A DNA stretch of 17,380 nt from Lysobacteraceae bacterium UBA6001 (GTDB lineage Bacteria; Pseudomonadota; Gammaproteobacteria; Xanthomonadales; Xanthomonadaceae): positions 1-17,380 of the forward strand of contig DJAN01000043.1 in assembly GCA_002429615.1 (NCBI GenBank), written 5' to 3'. Shown piece by piece: positions 9,339-17,380 of the stretch (its first letter is position 1; each line of letters opens with the position of its first letter). Position numbers and translations under genes: made by a program. The notes beneath the pieces are model-generated. The model was given only the letters and a program-made list of their open reading frames with translations, searched no databases and was not told the DNA's origin.

Positions 9339-10202
9339 ATGGCAGGCGGACGCGAAATCAAAACCAAGATCAAGAGCGTGCAGAACACCCGCAAGGTGAC
9401 GCGCGCGCTCGAGATGGTCTCGGCCTCCAAGATCCGCAAGGCCCAGGAGCGGATGAAGACCTCGCGCCCCTACGCGCAGGCGATGAAGCAGGTGATCGGC
9501 CACCTGGCGCAGGCCAGCACCGACTACCAGCACCCGTTCCTGGTCCAGCGTGAGCAGGTCAAGCGGGTCGGCTACATCGTGGTCTCCTCCGACCGCGGCC
9601 TGGCTGGCGGCCTGAACAACAACCTGTTCCGCAAGATGCTGGGCGAAATGCGCCAGTGGCAGGACAAGGGCGCCGACGTCGACGTGGTGACCATCGGCCA
9701 GAAGGCCTCGACCTTCTTCCGCCGGGTCAAGGTCGACATGGTCGGCAGCGTCACCCACCTGGGCGACACCCCGCATGTCGAGCAGCTGGTCGGCGTGATC
9801 AAGGTGATGCTCGACGCCTTCACCGAAGGCCGCGTCGATCGCGTCTACCTGGTCTACAACCACTTCGTGAACACGATGACGCAGAAGGCCAGCTTCGATC
9901 AGCTGCTGCCGCTGCCGGCGTCCGAAGCGAAGGTCGCCCACCACGACTGGGACTACCTGTACGAACCCGATGCCGCGACCGTGCTTGAGCACGTGATGAC
10001 GCGCTACATCGAGTCGCTGGTGTACCAGGCCGTGCTGGAGAACGTGGCGTCCGAACACGCCGCGCGCATGGTGGCGATGAAGGCCGCCAGCGACAACGCC
10101 AACAAGCTGATCGGCACCCTGCAGCTGGTCTACAACAAGGCCCGCCAGGCAGCGATCACCCAGGAAATTTCCGAAATCGTCGGCGGCGCAGCGGCAGTCT
10201 GA
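9339..10202 (+). CDS. atpG: F1Fo ATP synthase subunit gamma
   Basis: 287 residues, as in E. coli. Gamma is the central rotor shaft that couples c-ring rotation to the catalytic sites. The N-terminal helix [20 protein letters not shown] and the C-terminal helix ([20 protein letters not shown], then [12 protein letters not shown]) are the two strands of the coiled-coil shaft and match the family closely. The middle has the Rossmann-like domain with [14 protein letters not shown]. The start is preceded by GAGCGAAG. The sequence is complete. Confidence 0.97.
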   Translation: MAGGREIKTKIKSVQNTRKVTRALEMVSASKIRKAQERMKTSRPYAQAMKQVIGHLAQASTDYQHPFLVQREQVKRVGYIVVSSDRGLAGGLNNNLFRKMLGEMRQWQDKGADVDVVTIGQKASTFFRRVKVDMVGSVTHLGDTPHVEQLVGVIKVMLDAFTEGRVDRVYLVYNHFVNTMTQKASFDQLLPLPASEAKVAHHDWDYLYEPDAATVLEHVMTRYIESLVYQAVLENVASEHAARMVAMKAASDNANKLIGTLQLVYNKARQAAITQEISEIVGGAAAV

Positions 10203-10231
10203 CGCGCGCGGCTCAACAGCATCACTTCTAG

Positions 10232-11671
<1,440 letters not shown>

Positions 11672-11689
11672 TCCTCACGCCCCTGAGCT

Positions 11690-11717
11690 GATGCCTTCCC
11701 GCGTGCGGGAAGGCATC
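11690..11717 (+). other. strong stem-loop between atpD and atpC
   Basis: A perfect inverted repeat pairs 11690-11702 with 11705-11717. Realistically it forms a 12-bp stem with a 4-base loop. It fills much of the 66-base gap between atpD and atpC, leaving the GGAAGAG ribosome site of atpC free just after it. No T-run follows, so full termination is unlikely. Confidence 0.6.
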
Positions 11718-11737
11718 GAACGGAAGAGAAGCGAATC

Positions 11738-12163
11738 ATGAGCAGCACCATCCGTTGCGACATCGTCAGCGCCGAGCAGGAGATCTTCCGCGGCGAGGCG
11801 ACCCTGGTCGTGGCCACGGGCGAACTCGGCGAGTTGGGCATCGCGCCCAAGCACGCGCCGCTGATCACCCGCCTGAAGCCGGGCAAGGTGGTTGTCACCA
11901 CCGCCAGCGGTGAACAGCTGGACTTCGCCATCTCCGGCGGCATCCTGGAAGTGCAGCCGCAGGTCGTGACCGTGCTGGCCGACACCGCCGTGCGTGCGCA
12001 GGACATCGACGAAGCCGCCGTGCGCAAGGCCAAGGAAGAAGCCGAGCGCATGCTGGCCAACCGTGGCGAGGCGATGGAAGTGGCCGAGGCCCAGGCCAAG
12101 CTGGCGGAAGTCACCGCGCAGCTGCAGGCGCTGGAACGCCTGCGCCGCAACCTGAAGCACTGA
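11738..12163 (+). CDS. atpC: F1Fo ATP synthase subunit epsilon
   Basis: 141 residues. Epsilon sits on the rotor with gamma and can inhibit ATP hydrolysis. The N-terminal beta-sandwich (about 1-86) has the family landmarks [25 protein letters not shown] and [10 protein letters not shown]. The C-terminal part (about 88-141) is an Ala/Glu/Lys-rich helical hairpin with [15 protein letters not shown]. It is the last gene of the operon: its stop is 20 bases before the strong terminator at 12184. Confidence 0.97.
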   Translation: MSSTIRCDIVSAEQEIFRGEATLVVATGELGELGIAPKHAPLITRLKPGKVVVTTASGEQLDFAISGGILEVQPQVVTVLADTAVRAQDIDEAAVRKAKEEAERMLANRGEAMEVAEAQAKLAEVTAQLQALERLRRNLKH

Positions 12164-12183
12164 GCCGCCACGCGGCTTGAGCG

Positions 12184-12214
12184 AAAACGCCGGCCTCGTG
12201 CCGGCGTTTTTGTT
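12184..12214. terminator. strong bidirectional intrinsic terminator after the atp operon
   Basis: 12184-12194 pairs with 12200-12210 (11 bp, GC-rich core CGCCGGC, loop CTCGT), followed by TTTTTGTT on the plus strand. The four A at 12184-12187 give a T-run on the minus strand, so the same hairpin can end the convergent GtrA-like gene. It is the best intrinsic terminator in the window. Confidence 0.92.
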
Positions 12215-12223
12215 GATGGGCGA

Positions 12224-12604
12224 TCAGCGGTAGACCACGTGGCGCCACAGGAAGAAGGTGACCGCCGCCAGCCCGCCCTCCACCAGCGGCTTGGCCAGCC
12301 ATGCCCATTCCAGCCCCAGCCGGTGCGCGACCAGGGCAACCAGCCAGGTGCTGAGCACGGTCATCAGCGTCCACACCACCGCGAAACGGGCGAAGCGATG
12401 CCAGCCCAGGCGCGCACCGTCGCGGGCGAAGGTGATGCGGCCGTTCAACCAGAAGCCGAGCAATGCACCCGCCACGCGGCCGGCGATGTTGCCCACCGGC
12501 ACCGGCACGCCGAGGGCGGTGCCGGCCACGAACACCGCCCAGTCCAGCAGCAGTTGCAGCAGGCCGATCAGCACGTAATGCGTGCCTTGTCGCAGCAGGC
12601 TCAT
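12224..12604 (-). CDS. GtrA-like small membrane protein
   Basis: 126 residues with four predicted membrane helices (about 8-30, 36-54, 70-92 and 101-122). The pattern YVLIGLLQLLLDWAVF, then NIAGRVAGALLGFWLNGRITF and a final AVTFFLWRHVVY, fits the GtrA-like family, whose members are linked to moving lipid-linked sugars across the inner membrane or to cell-surface polysaccharide synthesis. No glycosyltransferase partner is adjacent, so the substrate cannot be named. It lies on the opposite strand between atpC and glmU, converging on the operon terminator and diverging from glmU by 86 bases. No clear Shine-Dalgarno precedes the ATG. The family call is good; the role is inferred. Confidence 0.8.
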   Translation of the reverse strand: MSLLRQGTHYVLIGLLQLLLDWAVFVAGTALGVPVPVGNIAGRVAGALLGFWLNGRITFARDGARLGWHRFARFAVVWTLMTVLSTWLVALVAHRLGLEWAWLAKPLVEGGLAAVTFFLWRHVVYR

Positions 12605-12652
12605 GGAGACGGGAAGCGCGGGACGGAAGACGCCATGCTAACCGCCAGCGCT

Positions 12653-12658
12653 TAGAAT
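12653..12658 (+). promoter_or_regulatory. possible -10 element for glmU
   Basis: TAGAAT lies 32 bases before the glmU ATG in the divergent gap to the GtrA-like gene. No convincing -35 is visible at 16-18 bases upstream. Since the atp operon ends in a strong terminator and an opposite-strand gene intervenes, glmU needs its own promoter, and this is the best candidate. Confidence 0.3.
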
Positions 12659-12690
12659 CGTCCTGACTCTCCTTCCAGAAACGCCCGCCC

Positions 12691-14055
12691 ATGTCGCTTC
12701 CCCTGCACGTCATCATCCTCGCCGCCGGCGAGGGCAAGCGGATGAAGTCCGCGCTGCCGAAGGTGCTGCAACCCATCGCGGGCCGGCCGATGCTCGCGCA
12801 TGTCATCGACGTGGCGCGCGCGCTGCAACCGGAAGCGATCCACGTCGTGCATGGCCATGGGGGCGAGCAGGTGCGCGCGGCCTTCGCCGGACAGGACGAC
12901 CTGCGCTGGGCGGAACAGACCCAGCGCCTGGGCACCGGCCATGCGGTCGAGCAGGCGATGCCGCAGGTGCCGGACGCGGCCAACGTGCTGGTGCTGTACG
13001 GCGACGTGCCGCTGATCCGCAGCGAGACCCTGCAGCGCCTGCTGGATGCCCAGGCGCGGCTGGCGGTGCTGGTGGCCGAGCCGGCCGACCCCACCGGTTA
13101 CGGGCGCATCGTGCGCGATGCCGAAGGCAAGGTGGCGGCCATCGTCGAGCAGAAGGACGCGGATGACGAGCAGCGTCGTATCCGGGTGATCAACACCGGC
13201 ATCATCGCGGCGGAATCGACCGCGCTGCGGCGCTGGCTCTCGCAGCTGTCGCCGAACAACGCGCAGGGCGAGTATTACCTGACCGACGTTTTCGCCAGCG
13301 CCGCCGCGGAGTTCAGTCCCGCCGACATGGTCGGCGTGGCCGATCCGCAGGAAGCCGAAGGGGCCAACGATCCGTGGCAGCTGGCCCAGCTCGAACGCGC
13401 GTTCCAGCTGCGCGCGGCGAAGGCGCTGTGCCTGCAGGGCGCGCACATGGCCGATCCGGCGCGCGTGGATCAGCGCGGCACGGTCAAGGTGGGCCTGGAT
13501 GTCCGCATCGATGTCGACGTGGTGTTCGAAGGTGAGGTCGAGCTGGGGGATGGCGTGGTCATCGGGCCGTTCACCCGCCTGCGCGACGTGCGTTTGGCCG
13601 CGGGCACGGTGGTGCGCGCGCATTGCGACCTGGAGGGTGTGGTGGCCGAGGGCGCGGTGCAGATCGGCCCGTATGCGCGGCTGCGTCCGGGCACGGTGCT
13701 GGCCGACGGCGTGCATATCGGCAACTTCGTCGAGACCAAGAAAGCGCGGCTGGGGGTGGGCAGCAAGGCCAACCACCTGACCTACCTGGGCGATGCGGAG
13801 ATCGGCGCCGGGGTGAATGTCGGCGCGGGCACGATCACCTGCAACTACGATGGCGTGAACAAGTGGGTCACCAGGATCGGCGACGGTGTGTTTGTCGGCT
13901 CCAACAGCGCATTGGTCGCGCCGATCGAGATCGGTGACAACGCGACCATCGGTGCGGGATCGGTGGTGACGCGCAACGCGCCGGAAGGTCAGCTGACCGT
14001 GGCGCGTGCCAAGCAGGTGAGTATTGCGGGCTGGCAGCGGCCGAAGAAGAAGTGA
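12691..14055 (+). CDS. glmU: bifunctional UDP-N-acetylglucosamine pyrophosphorylase / glucosamine-1-phosphate N-acetyltransferase
   Basis: 454 residues, the usual length. This cytoplasmic enzyme acetylates glucosamine-1-phosphate with acetyl-CoA and then joins it to UTP, making UDP-GlcNAc for peptidoglycan and LPS. The N-terminal uridyltransferase domain (1-~228) has [11 protein letters not shown] (10-20), PKVL, GTGHA (81-85), the metal Asp105 in YGDVPL and INTGI (167-171). The C-terminal domain (~250-454) is a left-handed parallel beta-helix with hexapeptide repeats; His362 in NHLTYLGD is the likely catalytic base and ITCNYDG (382-388) is family-typical. The ribosome site is weak. glmU next to atpC is a common gammaproteobacterial arrangement. 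Confidence 0.97.
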   Translation: MSLPLHVIILAAGEGKRMKSALPKVLQPIAGRPMLAHVIDVARALQPEAIHVVHGHGGEQVRAAFAGQDDLRWAEQTQRLGTGHAVEQAMPQVPDAANVLVLYGDVPLIRSETLQRLLDAQARLAVLVAEPADPTGYGRIVRDAEGKVAAIVEQKDADDEQRRIRVINTGIIAAESTALRRWLSQLSPNNAQGEYYLTDVFASAAAEFSPADMVGVADPQEAEGANDPWQLAQLERAFQLRAAKALCLQGAHMADPARVDQRGTVKVGLDVRIDVDVVFEGEVELGDGVVIGPFTRLRDVRLAAGTVVRAHCDLEGVVAEGAVQIGPYARLRPGTVLADGVHIGNFVETKKARLGVGSKANHLTYLGDAEIGAGVNVGAGTITCNYDGVNKWVTRIGDGVFVGSNSALVAPIEIGDNATIGAGSVVTRNAPEGQLTVARAKQVSIAGWQRPKKK

Positions 14056-14115
14056 GGTGTGGGGTGGGGTGAGAGTGCTTGCCGCTGTGGGTCCCAGTGC
14101 CACTCACTATTAACG

Positions 14116-14173
14116 CCTGTTAGCCCCTGTTACCTACCCTCTGTTACCCCCTGTTACCTCCCGTTACCTCCTG
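14116..14173. repeat. imperfect short tandem repeats (CCTGTTACC type)
   Basis: About five or six imperfect units of 10-12 bases built on CCTGTTACC, with variants CCTGTTAG, CTCTGTTACC and CCCGTTACC, lie directly after glmU. The last unit runs into the left arm of the REP palindrome. No spacers of constant length are present, so this is not a CRISPR array. Confidence 0.75.
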
Positions 14174-14241
14174 TAGGAGCGGCTTTAGCCGCGACCGTCG
14201 GATATCGGGTCGCGGCTGAAGCCGCTCCTACAGGAGGTAAC
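14163..14241. repeat. REP-type palindrome (GTAG-headed inverted pair)
   Basis: 34 bases (14163-14196) pair with 14208-14241 with a single mismatched position (a possible wobble), around an 11-base loop. The core GTAGGAGCGGCTT starts with GTAG, the head typical of REP elements mobilised by RAYT-type transposases, and this core is common in Pseudomonas and Xanthomonadaceae genomes. The outer arms include a GTTACCTCC unit of the adjacent tandem repeat and its inverted copy. It lies between the convergent glmU and histidine kinase genes and could also stabilise or end their transcripts. Apart from these repeats the 221-base gap holds nothing I can call. Confidence 0.85.
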
Positions 14242-14276
14242 AAGCGCCATATCGATACCTGCTCCGCGCCGCCACT

Positions 14277-15617
14277 TCACGCCGGCAATAGAATCGCCAC
14301 GCACAGCCCGCCATCATTGCGGTTCTGCAGCGAGATCCGGCCGCCATGCGCCTCCACGATCTCGCGCGTCAGCGCCAGCCCGAGGCCGGTGCCGTTGCGC
14401 TTGGTCGAATAGAACGGCATCAGCGCGTTCTGCAGCACCGCCTCGTTCATTCCATTGCCACGATCCAGCACCTCGATGCGCAGCCACTGCGGCAGGCGGC
14501 TCACGCGCAGCTCGACATCATCGTTCGGTATCGTCGCCTCGGCGCAGGCTTCATGCGCGTTCTTCAGCAGGTTGAGCAGCGCCTGGCCCAGCTGCGCCAC
14601 GTCCACCCGGCTGCACATGTCCGGCGACTGCATGTGCAGCCGGAACGGAATCTGCTGCTGCAGCCCGCCCAGGAACTGCTCCCACTGCACGGTCTGCAGC
14701 AGCGGCTGCGGCAACTTGGCGAAGCGCGCATAGCCACGGATGAAGCCTTCCAGGTGTCGCGCGCGATCCTCGATGGTGCCGAATATCTCGCCCAGCCGTT
14801 CGGTCTTCTGCCGCCGTACCAGTTCGGCGCCGGAATGCGCCAGCGAGGCGATCGGTGCCAGTGAGTTGTTCAACTCATGGCTGATCACCCGGATCACCTT
14901 CTTCCAGGTCTGCACTTCCTGCCGGCGCAGCTCGGGTGTCAGCAAGCGGATCAACAGCAGCTCGTGGACGCGCCCATTGAGATGGAAGCTGCGATGGGCC
15001 AGATGGTAGATCTGCTCGTCGTCCTCGTCGCCGTCCTCCTCGCGCACCGCAAACAGGCTGTCGCCGCCACGGGCAATCGCATCGCGCAGTTCGGGGGGCA
15101 TCTGCTCCAGCAGCATCTCAATGCGCTGTCCCTCCAGCCGCCAGCCACCATGCAGCAGCTTGCGCGCGGCGATGTTGGAGAAGGTGATGCGGCGGATGCC
15201 GTCGCCGCCCGCCGCGACCAGCAGCATGGCCACCGGCGTGTTCTGCACCATCGCATCGAGCATCAGCTCGCGCTGCACCAGGCTCTGCCGCTGTTCGCGC
15301 AGCACTTCGCCCAGGTCGGAATGCGCCTGCACCAGCTGCGCCAGTTCATCGTCGCCACGCCAGTGCACGCCGAAGTTGTACTCGCCGTCGCGGTAGCTGC
15401 TGGTGGTGCCGGCCAGGGCGCGGAACAGCGACCGCATCGGTGCGGTCGCGCGGCGCAGTACCCACCACATCAGGATGAGCAGGAGGACGCCGGACACCAC
15501 CGCGACCTCCCAGCCGCGGTCGAGCCAGTACGCCAGCAGCCAGGGCATCGCCGCGGCCAGTGCCAGCACCGGCAGCAGCCGCACGAACAGGCGGAAAGTG
15601 AAGGAGCGGCTCATCAT
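14277..15617 (-). CDS. sensor histidine kinase, short-loop (intramembrane-sensing) type
   Basis: 446 residues. Two membrane helices (about 11-32 and 37-54) are separated by only about five residues (DRGWE), so there is almost no periplasmic domain. A linker like HAMP (~55-105) and a PAS-like region (~115-227) follow. The kinase core has the H-box HELNNSLAPI with phospho-acceptor His247, the N-box LLKNAHEA (Asn353), G1 DRGNGM (385-390) and G2 GTGLGLALT (409-417). It resembles NtrY/NtrB-type kinases, the usual partners of sigma-54 regulators. The start ATG overlaps the regulator's stop (ATGA), so translation is coupled. A second ATG directly follows; GAGGG abuts the first, so the real start could be either. 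Confidence 0.93.
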   Translation of the reverse strand: MMSRSFTFRLFVRLLPVLALAAAMPWLLAYWLDRGWEVAVVSGVLLLILMWWVLRRATAPMRSLFRALAGTTSSYRDGEYNFGVHWRGDDELAQLVQAHSDLGEVLREQRQSLVQRELMLDAMVQNTPVAMLLVAAGGDGIRRITFSNIAARKLLHGGWRLEGQRIEMLLEQMPPELRDAIARGGDSLFAVREEDGDEDDEQIYHLAHRSFHLNGRVHELLLIRLLTPELRRQEVQTWKKVIRVISHELNNSLAPIASLAHSGAELVRRQKTERLGEIFGTIEDRARHLEGFIRGYARFAKLPQPLLQTVQWEQFLGGLQQQIPFRLHMQSPDMCSRVDVAQLGQALLNLLKNAHEACAEATIPNDDVELRVSRLPQWLRIEVLDRGNGMNEAVLQNALMPFYSTKRNGTGLGLALTREIVEAHGGRISLQNRNDGGLCVAILLPA

Positions 15618-16957
15618 CCCTCGCGCGGAATGCCGTAACGATCCATGCGCCGGTACAACGCCTGGCGGCTCATGCCCAGGTCGGCCGCCGCCTGCGCGAT
15701 CACGCCATGCGCGCGCGCCAGCGCCTGCTCGATGCGTGCGCGATCCGGCTCCTGTCCATTGCTCGACAGCCGCACCGCCGGCGGTGCCGGCAGGTTGAGG
15801 TCGGCCGCTTCGATGCGCGTTCCCTGCGCAAGCAGTTCGGCACGCTGGATCACGTTGCGCAGCTCGCGCACGTTGCCTGGCCAGGGATGGCGCTGCAGCA
15901 GGCTGCGCGCCTGCGGTGACAGCGGCTTGCCGGAGACGAGGAAATGCTGTGCCAGCGGCAGGATGTCACCCGGGCGTTCCACCAGTGGCGGCATCGCCAC
16001 TTCCACCGTGTTGAGGCGGTAGTACAGGTCCTCGCGGAAGCTGCCGTCGCGGATCATCCCCTGCAGGTTCGCGTTGGTGGCGCTGATCACCCGCACCTTG
16101 GCCTGGCGCTCGCGGTTGGAGCCCAGGCGTTCGAAACGACCGGTCTCCAGTACGCGCAGCAGTTTCATCTGGCCGGCGGCGGACAGGTTGCCGATCTCAT
16201 CGAGGAACAGCGTGCCGCCATCGGCGGCCTCGAACTTGCCCTCGCGCGCCTTGTTGGCGCCGGTGTAGGCGCCGGCCTCGGCGCCGAACAGTTCGGCTTC
16301 GATCAGCTCGGAGGGAATCGCGCCGCAGTTCAGCGCCACGAACGGCCCGTTACGCACCGAGGAATTGGCCTGGATGATCTCGGCGATCTTTTCCTTGCCG
16401 CTGCCGTTCGGGCCGGTGATCAGCACCGGCAGGTCCGAACGCGCGACCTGGCAGGCGAGGGCGATGGCGCGCTCGCTGGCCGGATCGGCGAACACCGCGC
16501 CGCGCAGGTCGAAGCGCTCCGCCAGCTGCTGGCGGCTGCGCAGTTCACGGTCGCGGCGACGATCCAGTTCGCGCCGCGCTTCGGACAGCTCCAGCAGGTT
16601 GTTGACCGTGGTGAGCAGCTTGCGGTCGTCCCAGGGCTTGGCGACGTAGTCGGCGGCGCCGGCCTTGACCAGTTCCACCGCGCTGTCCAGATGCGTCCAT
16701 GCGGTGAGCAGGATCACCGGCAGGTCCGGGTGGCGCTCGCGGATCTGCGCGAACAGCGCCTGGCCTTCCTCGCCGGAGGTGGTGTCGGCGGTGAAGTTCA
16801 TGTCCTGGATCACCAGATCGAAGGACTGTTCCTCCAGCCGTGCCAGGCCCGCCTGTGGCGAGTCGGCGTGACGGGTCTCGATGTCATGCAGCGAGAACAG
16901 CACTTCCAGTGCCGTGGCGACCGCGTGGTTGTCATCGATGATCAGGACGTTGGACAT
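15614..16957 (-). CDS. sigma-54-dependent response regulator (NtrC family)
   Basis: 447 residues. Receiver domain ~1-122: acidic pocket IIDDN (6-10), phospho-acceptor Asp52 in VIQDMNF, Thr85 (LLTAW) and Lys107 (KPW). Linker ~123-155. AAA+ domain ~156-385: Walker A GPNGSGKE (182-189), GAYTGA (229-234), the loop that touches sigma-54 (usually GAFTGA), Walker B TLFLDEIG (249-256) and the REDLYYRL and PWPGNVREL motifs. C-terminal Fis-type helix-turn-helix ~405-440, with AAADLGMSRQALYRRM. It should activate sigma-54 promoters when phosphorylated by the kinase encoded just downstream. The start has no clear Shine-Dalgarno. The 81 bases between it and the permease gene hold no sigma-54 site that I can see; the three genes may be one transcript. 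Confidence 0.95.
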   Translation of the reverse strand: MSNVLIIDDNHAVATALEVLFSLHDIETRHADSPQAGLARLEEQSFDLVIQDMNFTADTTSGEEGQALFAQIRERHPDLPVILLTAWTHLDSAVELVKAGAADYVAKPWDDRKLLTTVNNLLELSEARRELDRRRDRELRSRQQLAERFDLRGAVFADPASERAIALACQVARSDLPVLITGPNGSGKEKIAEIIQANSSVRNGPFVALNCGAIPSELIEAELFGAEAGAYTGANKAREGKFEAADGGTLFLDEIGNLSAAGQMKLLRVLETGRFERLGSNRERQAKVRVISATNANLQGMIRDGSFREDLYYRLNTVEVAMPPLVERPGDILPLAQHFLVSGKPLSPQARSLLQRHPWPGNVRELRNVIQRAELLAQGTRIEAADLNLPAPPAVRLSSNGQEPDRARIEQALARAHGVIAQAAADLGMSRQALYRRMDRYGIPREG

Positions 16958-17038
16958 CGTGTCGTAGTCAGTGGGGCATGGGGTCGGAGGGATGATCGCA
17001 GCTGCGCTGGCGAAAGTCGCGCCGCGCCGCCGAATGGA

Positions 17039-17380
17039 TCAGGCATGCCGTAGCGCCGCGCCGGCAAGCGGCACCGCATCGGCCTGGCGGGCGATCGGCC
17101 ACATCGCACACTGGCCGGTCAGCAGCATCACCGCGATCGCCAGCAGCTGCACGGCCATGCCGCCGGGGCTCAGCTGCATGCCCAGCCAAGGCCACGCGCG
17201 CAGCAGCACGTGCAGCAGGGCGAGCCCGGCCAGCGCACCGGTACCGGCCAGCAGCAGGTTCTCGCGCCGCAGCTGCCAGCGGATCTGCGCGCTGCGCGCA
17301 CCCAGCGCCCGGCACAGGCCGATCTGCCGGGCGCGGGCCTGCAGCAGCAGGTCGGCCAGGTTGGCCAGGCCGATGCCGGT
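17039..17380 (-). CDS. FtsX-type ABC transporter permease, C-terminal part (cut by window edge)
   Basis: 113 codons plus a TGA at 17039-17041 are visible, read from the window edge. The sequence begins TGIGLANLADLLL and contains RQIGLCRALGA followed by RREN, the coupling segment that in FtsX/MacB-type permeases contacts the ATPase. Two membrane helices follow (about bases 17214-17150 and 17132-17075). It ends VPLAGALRHA. The large C-terminal helices and this motif place it in the MacB/FtsX permease family, whose members export peptides, antibiotics or lipoproteins or help sense them. It is oriented with the regulator and kinase. The ATPase and any other permease would lie to the right of the window. 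Confidence 0.8.
   Translation of the reverse strand, partial: TGIGLANLADLLLQARARQIGLCRALGARSAQIRWQLRRENLLLAGTGALAGLALLHVLLRAWPWLGMQLSPGGMAVQLLAIAVMLLTGQCAMWPIARQADAVPLAGAALRHA

Noticed and set aside
14116..14241. Repeats considered as a CRISPR array.
   Set aside because: Units are 10-12 bases, imperfect and contiguous without unique spacers, and no cas gene is nearby.
16958..17038. Looked for a sigma-54 promoter (GG-N10-GC type TGGCAC...TTGC) before the response regulator.
   Set aside because: No good match seen by eye on the minus strand; only 81 bases are available, and the real target promoter may lie right of the window.
16968..17315. 115-codon minus-strand frame between the regulator and the window edge.
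   Set aside because: It overlaps the FtsX-type permease frame (17039-17380), which has a recognisable motif and membrane helices; this one is Ala/Arg-rich without features.

Overview
The window is high-GC chromosomal DNA of a gammaproteobacterium, most likely of the family Xanthomonadaceae (Stenotrophomonas, Xanthomonas, Lysobacter or a relative). This rests on the gene order atpIBEFHAGDC followed by glmU, a dihydrolipoamide dehydrogenase preceded by an Ala/Pro linker, and a GTAG-headed REP palindrome of a kind common in that family and in Pseudomonas. Genus cannot be fixed by reading alone.

Layout. 1-1500: 3' part of lpdA (E3), open to the left edge, with a terminator hairpin. 1685-3715: a secreted phosphodiesterase-like enzyme of the alkaline phosphatase superfamily with a hemopexin-type propeller near its C-terminus. 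It converges on an outer-membrane beta-barrel gene (3759-4574, minus), with a shared hairpin between them. 4575-4984: 410 bases without a credible gene, holding strong stem-loops and the atp promoter. 4985-12163: the complete F1Fo ATP synthase operon, closed by a strong bidirectional terminator. 12224-12604 (minus): a small GtrA-like membrane protein. 12691-14055: glmU. 14116-14241: short tandem repeats running into a REP palindrome. 14277-17380 (minus): the 3' end of an FtsX-type ABC permease gene, then a sigma-54-dependent response regulator and a histidine kinase whose start overlaps the regulator's stop codon.

How the genes work together. lpdA and the atp operon are central energy metabolism, and glmU makes UDP-GlcNAc for peptidoglycan and LPS. 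The atp operon carries non-coding structure that fits unequal subunit needs: a G-poor repeated leader before atpE, the high-copy c subunit, and stem-loops after it and in other gaps between genes. The permease, regulator and kinase look like one sensing unit. The kinase has two membrane helices with almost no periplasmic loop, so the neighbouring transporter may be what senses the signal.

The points most worth a second look are the apparent insertion of a hemopexin propeller inside a jelly-roll domain (1685-3715), the sigma-54-linked kinase/permease module at the right edge, the atpE translation leader with its downstream twin hairpins, and the REP/tandem-repeat composite after glmU. Most of the rest is conserved housekeeping DNA.
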